Below are positions 59,401-64,000 of a DNA stretch of 64,000 nucleotides, piece by piece. Every line of letters starts with the position of its first letter. Positions within the stretch are counted from its first letter, which is position 1. Position numbers and translations under genes: made by a program. The stretch is from CAYZXL01 sp964482435 (GTDB lineage: Bacteria; Auribacterota; JABMQX01), in NCBI GenBank assembly GCA_964482435.1, contig CAYZXL010000016.1:16579-80578 (forward strand), given 5' to 3'. A model generated the notes under the pieces. The model was not told where the DNA came from, did not search any database, and saw nothing but the letters and a program-made list of their open reading frames with translations.

Positions 59401-61344
59401 GTTGTACTGGTCTCTCAGGCGGACGTTTTCACCGTCGTTGGCGAGGACGCCGACGTACGGCCCAAAGATGTTGCTGATGCCATATTTCGCCTGGATGTGG
59501 GCGGGGTCTTTAGCGATGACGAGGTATTCCCCGGGCGCCAGCTCCGTCCCCTGCGGAAAGATGCAATCAACCGCCTTCGTCAAACTCCAGCCTGTGAGGT
59601 CAATGGTCTCCGTGCCGCGATTGTAAAGCTCGACGTACTCATCGGTGTCGTCTTCGGTGATGGGATGGTACATGATTTCGTTGATGACGATGGAGTCCTC
59701 CAGCTCGACGAGGTTTGTGGTTCCCGGAGAGGGCGACGGCATGAAGTACCAATTGTCCGCTCCGTCGGGATAACGACCATAGCTCACCTCTGGTTGGACG
59801 TGTTCGCCATAATTGGTCGCGTCAATGACGCGAGAGAAGTCCGCAGCCGTCAGAAAGATTTTTTCGCCAAAGGAAGACAGACCAAATCCCAATTCTTCAC
59901 GAGTGAAGACGCGATGTTCCCCCGGCTGCAATAGGCCGTCCGGTATCAGAAAGCGAGCCAGATCGTCCGCGTCGTCGCTGAGGTACCTTCCGCCGATTTC
60001 AACCGGGTCGTCGCTTCGGTTGTAAAGCTCGATCCAATCGCCGGCGTCGGGGGTCGTCGTTTTGGCGAGGAACTCGTTGATGACGACTGGTTCATGGTTC
60101 TTGGACCCGGGCTTGTGGTGGCGCGTGTCTCCGTCTCCGTTGCCCTGGCTGGGAACAGGTTCCTCCGTTCCCTTGAAGTACACGCAGTCGGCCCCTTCCT
60201 CGAGCAGGACAGTGGGGGTTCCGGCCCATGTGCCGATGAGCCGCGCCGAGATGATGAAGTCGCTGCTCGGCGCGTTCGTGTTCACCCCATGGATGGCCAG
60301 CACGTTCCCCCCGGAGACCAAACGGTCGGCGAACTGGGTGATATCGAAGGACTCATAGGACGACGGCTCGGGGGAACACAGACCACACGTTGCCCTGTAC
60401 GACAGAGGGGTGTCGAGTGAGCCCCCGACAGTCCAACTGCGGGCAACGGCCTTGCCGTTCAGGTAAGCGACACAGCCGTCCTCGTAGAAAACTTCCAGAG
60501 ACAGCGCTTCGACCCCCTCCGCATTGGTCACTTGAAACGGGAGGCGAAAGTACACCGTCGTGTAGTTGTAGCGCATATCCGTCAACGTCGTCGTGATGGG
60601 GAAAATGCCGTCGGCGTCATATCCGACGGGAGTGACCGCGGAAGTCCACTTCGAATCGTCAAAGCTCTCTTTTGTCCATTCGATGCTTGGCAGATTCGAC
60701 ACCGGATCAAAGGTCGGAACCGTAAATCGTCCAGCGGCGCCGGGAGTGCCGCCAATCTTCGCGCTAATCTCCCAACTCTCCGGCTCACCCAGGTCATAGA
60801 AAGGATAGAGAAGTTCCAGGGAGTGCCCCGGCCCGTCGGCCCCCGCCGGCCACTGACCGCCGTCGTTGTAGCTGAACGAAAACAACCTGCCGCCACCCTC
60901 GACGCGAAAATCAATCCTCTCTCCAGCGTTGTCGAGAAAGCCTTCATAGGGGCCGTAAATGGGGACATTGCTCAAGTCAACGCCATGAGCGGCGTAGAAA
61001 TCGCGCAGAGCGTCCGGATTGGAAGCAACCAGGAGAAACGAGCGAGGGGCAATCAGTGTCCCCTGTGGGAAAACGTACGACACCCCCTGCACGAAGGCAT
61101 ACCCCCCGATGTCGTCCGTCTCCGGCCCTTCGTTGTATAGCTCTATGTACTCCAGTGCTTCCCCGGTGTCCGGGGGATCGGCTGGAGAAAAGACCGGATG
61201 GTACATCAGCTCCGAGACAGTCAGCGCCGCAGCAGACGTCACGACGAGCAACGACACGAGCATCCCCACGGACAAAACGAGCAACCGAAAACGAGCCTTG
61301 CTCGCAAGACTAATCCCTCGAACAACCTGCAAGTTCATAACCAT
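56422..61344 (-). CDS. Very large secreted protein: lamin-tail domains, CotH kinase-like domain, FYRV module, PA14
   Basis: A 1640-residue exported protein. A signal peptide (LLVLSVGMLVSLLVVTSAAA) leads to three lamin-tail domains (LTVSELMYHPV, about 42-200; HEPVVINEFLAK, about 420-550; DSIVINEIMYHP, about 555-700). Next come a carbohydrate-binding-like beta-sandwich and a CotH-type kinase domain (PVYRILIPADTGQ about 968; GDWDSWGYNRGKNNLLY and FVLIPWDIDFVLG about 1220). The FYRV module (HRRRFYRVQIG, about 1425-1491) and a PA14 domain (GLKGEYFEGMNFNN ... DGVRLKVADDTIIDKW ... GGDAVIQLEYQGP) close the protein. CotH domains phosphorylate proteins in spore coats of Bacillus; exported ones have unknown targets. 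ATG 61344 follows AAAGGG. Confidence 0.82.
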   Translation of the reverse strand: MVMNLQVVRGISLASKARFRLLVLSVGMLVSLLVVTSAAALTVSELMYHPVFSPADPPDTGEALEYIELYNEGPETDDIGGYAFVQGVSYVFPQGTLIAPRSFLLVASNPDALRDFYAAHGVDLSNVPIYGPYEGFLDNAGERIDFRVEGGGRLFSFSYNDGGQWPAGADGPGHSLELLYPFYDLGEPESWEISAKIGGTPGAAGRFTVPTFDPVSNLPSIEWTKESFDDSKWTSAVTPVGYDADGIFPITTTLTDMRYNYTTVYFRLPFQVTNAEGVEALSLEVFYEDGCVAYLNGKAVARSWTVGGSLDTPLSYRATCGLCSPEPSSYESFDITQFADRLVSGGNVLAIHGVNTNAPSSDFIISARLIGTWAGTPTVLLEEGADCVYFKGTEEPVPSQGNGDGDTRHHKPGSKNHEPVVINEFLAKTTTPDAGDWIELYNRSDDPVEIGGRYLSDDADDLARFLIPDGLLQPGEHRVFTREELGFGLSSFGEKIFLTAADFSRVIDATNYGEHVQPEVSYGRYPDGADNWYFMPSPSPGTTNLVELEDSIVINEIMYHPITEDDTDEYVELYNRGTETIDLTGWSLTKAVDCIFPQGTELAPGEYLVIAKDPAHIQAKYGISNIFGPYVGVLANDGENVRLRDQYNNVVDSVRYYDGGTWPDAADGEGSSLELIDPRDDNNVPAAWAASDESQKSSWTPFSHTSVFTNWWVQPESEFHIFLQHRGEALVDSLSVSQGSTQLLSNGSFESGTSGWLIEGTHVESFVTDADSVDGSHSLHIVSSGRGDTYCNRIERDVPLSIGQTYTMSGYARWLSGSKWLLVRTHGQGMAVAVELQVPEKLGSPGAENGAFRANRGPSITEVQHTPLLPTGSQVVSVSARIADIDGIASVQLFYGVEGSGSFTSSPMNQTGTSGIYSGQIPAQSSGTLMAFYIQASDGQGATNSFPADINYRQCVYQVVGSPKESNFPVYRILIPADTGQKLASWPKMSNHLLPCAFIYDETEMYYNCWIRLRGSPFIRGSVNPVYNKHPLRVRFSPDNPLHGRREINLDTMEPGRNPALQSERIAYWISRKIGVPWSQIRFVRVLCNQTDHELYGDAQKVDEDYVAFWFPDDDDGYLYKVDDWFEFNDGGGFANRDADLRYWGGGNLGGWGEEKELYRGNYKIRSRDSEDNLQPIVTLMSKIDPATAPNNTIYAAAAESVMDVEEVLKQMAVRHVVGDWDSWGYNRGKNNLLYQRSSDGRFVLIPWDIDFVLGSGDGPSTSLTASGLYGFSRLFSAFGSLYENILWEIAEGPLLPGAADGYMDRTYDLFNLEGVGAQSPSGIKSYLSSRRNFIRQLLNRPVSITTNGGQPLATTNPNLVLTGTAPYNAKTMTLNGLPVEPTWPSPTSWSLSGILQPGVNDFTIEIFDASGTSLGADQITITLNPFLIHTLYYYNEGVFIAWNSTAGLTYTVLAGDSPDTLTVIAKDLKAVDTTHYYIDLEGPLHRRRFYRVQIGAPVVEPGLKGEYFEGMNFNNLVLSRIDETVDFVWGLSSPAPEVPLDYFSVRWTGVVVIETPGLYTFWTNSDDGVRLKVADDTIIDKWSDHSATWDWGSISLSEGVHSLILEFYENGGDAVIQLEYQGPGVPRQTIPPEALGHTP

Positions 61345-61467
61345 AAGCACCCTTTCTTTCGAGCAGTCCTGACCAGGTACAACCATGCAATAGAGGGGAG
61401 ACCATTCGCAGGGCAAACACCGCCTGCCGACGTGCGGAAGACCGGCTGACCCGACTACTTCAATTGA

Positions 61468-61496
61468 ATTATATCATTTCCAGTCACGACGGGCAA
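61468..61496 (-). promoter_or_regulatory. Putative promoter of the CotH/PA14 gene
   Basis: On the minus strand TTGCCC (61491-61496) and a perfect TATAAT (61468-61473) with a 17-base spacer. The leader to ATG 61344 would be about 117 bases. The other strand has a TATAAT at 61561-61566, with no good -35, upstream of the galactokinase-like gene. The 441-base gap 61345-61785 otherwise holds no gene. Confidence 0.55.
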
Positions 61497-61785
61497 GGGC
61501 CGTCGAGAAAAAGCGGTTTTGGATGCGGAAATTGGCATACCATTCCGTCGGGCTAACAGATATAATTCCGCGTCGAAAAGGAGCAGGCAGTCCCCACTGC
61601 CCCAGGGCGTCTGATGAAATGACGGCAAGGGCTGCCAGTTCCGCCGCCTGGAGGGAGAATGGGCGGCCGGACCGACTGCATAGACGGCGGTCGCGTAGTT
61701 TTGTAGGCAGGACAACGCCGGGGGGCACAGATGACACCCGACAGGCTGACGAAGTTGGTGCCGCTGCGGTGTTCAGGGTCTTCAC

Positions 61786-63438
61786 ATGTTCAAACGAGTC
61801 ACGGAATGGATTGAACATCTTAACGCAATCCGCGCGGGAGACGAGGCGGCTCTGCAATCGCCGCTCGGCCGCGCCATTGTGCGAACATACGGAGATAGCC
61901 CGGAAGTCCTCCGGCAGCGTCTGACGCTTATCCGCAGGGCCCTGGCCGCTTTCGGGGAAACGTACGGGAGGCACAAGTCTGTTGCCGTTGTTCGCTGTCC
62001 GGGGCGAATCAACCTCATGGGTCGGCACATTGACCACCAGGGCGGGCACTGCAATCCGCTGGCGATAGACCGCGAACTGGTCATGGTTGTCCAGACGAGA
62101 GATGACGACGTCATCAGCCTGGCAAACGTTGACCAATTCAGTTTCCCGGCGCGTATCTTCTCGCTGAAGGAGGTGGCTCGGCGACTGCCGCCCGACGACT
62201 GGACGACGTTCATCAACTCCCAGAGCACCGCTGATTTTCTCGCGCAAAACTCCGGAGACTGGTCTCTTTACGTCCTGGCGCCGATCATGCGTCTCCAGAA
62301 CAAATTCCCGGGGCGCCGCTTCCGTGGGATGAACCTCATGGTTGCGGGCGATATACCGATTGCCGCTGGGCTGAGTTCCTCGTCGGCGCTCGTCGTGGCT
62401 GCCGCCGAGTCAACTGTTCTCGCAAACAATCTTCCCGTCGAGAGAGATGAGTTTCCGATAGTGTGCGGGGAGGGCGAATGGTTCGTGGGCACGAGGGGCG
62501 GGTTCAACGACCATGCTGCCATGAAGTTCGCTCAGAGGGGGAAGGTGTTGAGGGTCAAGTTCTTCGATTTCGCCGTCGAAGAGGATGTGGACCTTCCAGC
62601 GGATTGCCAGTTGGTCATCTGCGATTCGGGGACGAAGGCGAGGAAAAGTGAGAGCACCAGGAACATTTACAACGCGAAGGTTACGGCATATGCGATGGCG
62701 AAGGCTCTCCTGCGGAAAGGCAATCCCCGCTGGGCTCCTCTCATCGAGCATTTCCGGGACGTCTCTCTCTCCAAACTCGGCGCGACTCTACCTGAGCTGT
62801 ACCGGGCAATCCTGAATCTTCCCCGAAAGATGAGGAGAGACGAGTTCAAAGAGGTCGTGTCTCCCGCGGCGATAAGTGAAACCGAAAAGCTTTTCGCATC
62901 CCACGCCGAGCCGCCGTCGGGGTACGACGTGAGGGGTGTTGCTCTTTTCGGCGCTGCCGAATGCGAAAGGAGCAGGCTGTGCGCCGAATATCTCCGACGG
63001 GAAGACGTGGCGGGATTGGGGCGACTGATGAACGTCTCTCACGACGGAGATAGGGTGACGTCCGCCGCCAGCGACGGAACCAGAGCGGAGTTTTCGGAGA
63101 GGGAAACGGACGAGAGTATCCTTGACCTCATCGCTCGCGTGGAGAGCGATGACCCAATCGCGATGGAAAGCGCTGCGATTCACCTCCAGCCCGGCTCTTA
63201 CCGGTGCAGCACGCCGCACGTTGATTTGATCGTGGACATTGCCAGGGCCACTGAAGGCGTGTATGGGGCGCAGTTGTCGGGTGCAGGGCTTGGCGGGTGT
63301 GCGATGATTCTCCTCGACAGGAGGGCTTGCACCGACTTGAGAAACAATCTCCGCGAGGGCTACTACGGCCGCCAGAACCTCGACTGCCTTTTCCTCGCCT
63401 GCACCCCCATCGGCGGCAGCGGCCCGCTGCTTGGCTGA
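61786..63438 (+). CDS. GHMP-family sugar kinase, galactokinase-like
   Basis: A 550-residue GHMP kinase. It has the galactokinase-type sugar motif PGRINLMGRHIDHQGG, the GHMP ATP-binding motif PIAAGLSSSSALVVAA and a third motif QLSGAGLGGCAMILLD near the C-terminus. It is about 150 residues longer than normal galactokinase because of an N-terminal helical extension and an insert (YNAKVTAYAMAKALLRKG..., about 300-420). The HIDHQGG variant of HTDYNGG may signal a different sugar. ATG 61786 is close to the conserved domain. It may work with the GH130 or polysaccharide genes, but that is only inferred. Confidence 0.8.
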   Translation: MFKRVTEWIEHLNAIRAGDEAALQSPLGRAIVRTYGDSPEVLRQRLTLIRRALAAFGETYGRHKSVAVVRCPGRINLMGRHIDHQGGHCNPLAIDRELVMVVQTRDDDVISLANVDQFSFPARIFSLKEVARRLPPDDWTTFINSQSTADFLAQNSGDWSLYVLAPIMRLQNKFPGRRFRGMNLMVAGDIPIAAGLSSSSALVVAAAESTVLANNLPVERDEFPIVCGEGEWFVGTRGGFNDHAAMKFAQRGKVLRVKFFDFAVEEDVDLPADCQLVICDSGTKARKSESTRNIYNAKVTAYAMAKALLRKGNPRWAPLIEHFRDVSLSKLGATLPELYRAILNLPRKMRRDEFKEVVSPAAISETEKLFASHAEPPSGYDVRGVALFGAAECERSRLCAEYLRREDVAGLGRLMNVSHDGDRVTSAASDGTRAEFSERETDESILDLIARVESDDPIAMESAAIHLQPGSYRCSTPHVDLIVDIARATEGVYGAQLSGAGLGGCAMILLDRRACTDLRNNLREGYYGRQNLDCLFLACTPIGGSGPLLG

Positions 63439-63590
63439 GTTGCGCCAGACCAGATCACAAACCCGGGGTTCTGCATCGTTGATTTGCGGCCAGCGGTTCG
63501 TGTACTATATGGACGCAGCACGGATCGAAGCTGGTGTGAGATGCGTAGCCTGCCGCGTCAAGACACCGCTGAGAGAGAGGCGAGGGCGAG

Positions 63591-63956
63591 ATGGACTTAT
63601 TCGCTGCGGCCACTGAGAATGGACCATCATTGGAGAGCGCCTTCAAGGAGGCGCTGTCGGGGCGCGCTGAGCAGGAAAGAGCCTCGTTGAGCGGTTTCTC
63701 GGAGCGTGTGGAGCGCGACGGACGCGTTTCTATCAATGCGCGGGGCGCGGAACTCCTTGCATTTCTCAAGGCTGGCCAGTATAAGAATATCCACCAACTG
63801 GCGAAGGAGGAGTCCGGGAGGCTGGGGAGGAAACCGGAGGAGATCCTCAGAGAGAGACTTGGTCGGTATTATGAGCGCCGCCTGATCTTCGACCGGCATT
63901 TTGAGCACGGCGAGCAGTTTCAATATGGGGCGCTCAGCATCGGCGGCCAGCTCTGA
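63591..63956 (+). CDS. Hypothetical helical protein
   Basis: A 121-residue soluble, charged, mostly helical protein with no recognised family. Notable parts are ALSGRAEQERASLSGFSERVERDG, then KNIHQLAKEESGRLGRKPEEILRERLGRYYERRLIFDRHFEHGEQF (a long basic helix, here listed in parts) and the end YGALSIGGQL. GAGGCGAGGGCGAG lies before the ATG. The 152-base gap before it has no gene. It may be the first gene of an operon continuing beyond the window. Confidence 0.5.
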   Translation: MDLFAAATENGPSLESAFKEALSGRAEQERASLSGFSERVERDGRVSINARGAELLAFLKAGQYKNIHQLAKEESGRLGRKPEEILRERLGRYYERRLIFDRHFEHGEQFQYGALSIGGQL

Positions 63957-64000
63957 GGAACAAGGGATTTTTCGCACCTTTTGAGGGGGATTTGGGTCGA

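Overview
The window (G+C-rich, roughly 60% by eye) is chromosomal DNA from an uncultured-type Gram-negative (diderm) bacterium. Evidence for two membranes is a partial outer-membrane beta-barrel ending in a terminal Phe, a lipoprotein, and many large secreted proteins. The prepilin with an H-X9-D-like C-terminus, the choice-of-anchor-Q beta-helix proteins, the CotH/lamin-tail protein and the dispersed palindromic repeats recall PVC-superphylum, Sumerlaeota or Hydrogenedentota-like genomes. I cannot assign a phylum from the sequence alone.

Layout. 1-3.7 kb: outer-membrane protein end, a stand-alone response regulator, a 43-codon CxxC mini-ORF and dgkA, then a secreted nucleoside-hydrolase-like protein. 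3.7-11.9 kb: replication core, with gyrA facing a dnaN-dciA-gyrB operon (no recF, no dnaA), and a GNAT gene and a lipoprotein between them. 12.5-16.4 kb: a 1281-residue secreted protein with a legumain-like (C13) domain whose catalytic His and Cys are both replaced. 16.4-19.3 kb: retropepsin-like protein, a hypothetical gene, a decayed transposase with hairpin repeats, and a type IV prepilin-like protein. 19.6-27.1 kb: rqcH-mutS2 (ribosome rescue) and an AddB-like nuclease. 27.6-32.1 kb: small SNMGFKLN-repeat protein, dnaG and rpoD. 32.3-43.0 kb (minus strand): hypothetical gene, ParE/Phd toxin-antitoxin pair, O-antigen ligase-like protein, rsmE, dnaJ, an HNH endonuclease gene, dnaK, grpE, hrcA. 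43.5-48.2 kb: a secreted beta-helix protein and a C25 (gingipain-like) peptidase. 48.6-53.6 kb: DUF2156, GH130, a broken hemerythrin, DUF6448, rpiB, a YwlE-like phosphatase, rplU and rpmA. 53.7-61.3 kb: a truncated and a full beta-helix protein, then a 1640-residue CotH/PA14 protein. 61.8-64 kb: galactokinase-like gene and one hypothetical gene.

Themes. The housekeeping genes form recognisable modules: replication initiation and clamp, DnaK chaperones, primase and sigma factor, ribosome quality control, L21/L27. Between them lie secreted multidomain proteins. Five of these loci share a roughly 70-residue module with the pattern W...Y....DL...W......W.D.......FYRV, usually at the extreme C-terminus. 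This looks like a common secretion, anchoring or adhesion tail and is the best candidate here for an under-described system. Intergenic DNA carries several families of short palindromic dispersed repeats. No rRNA, tRNA or CRISPR array was seen.
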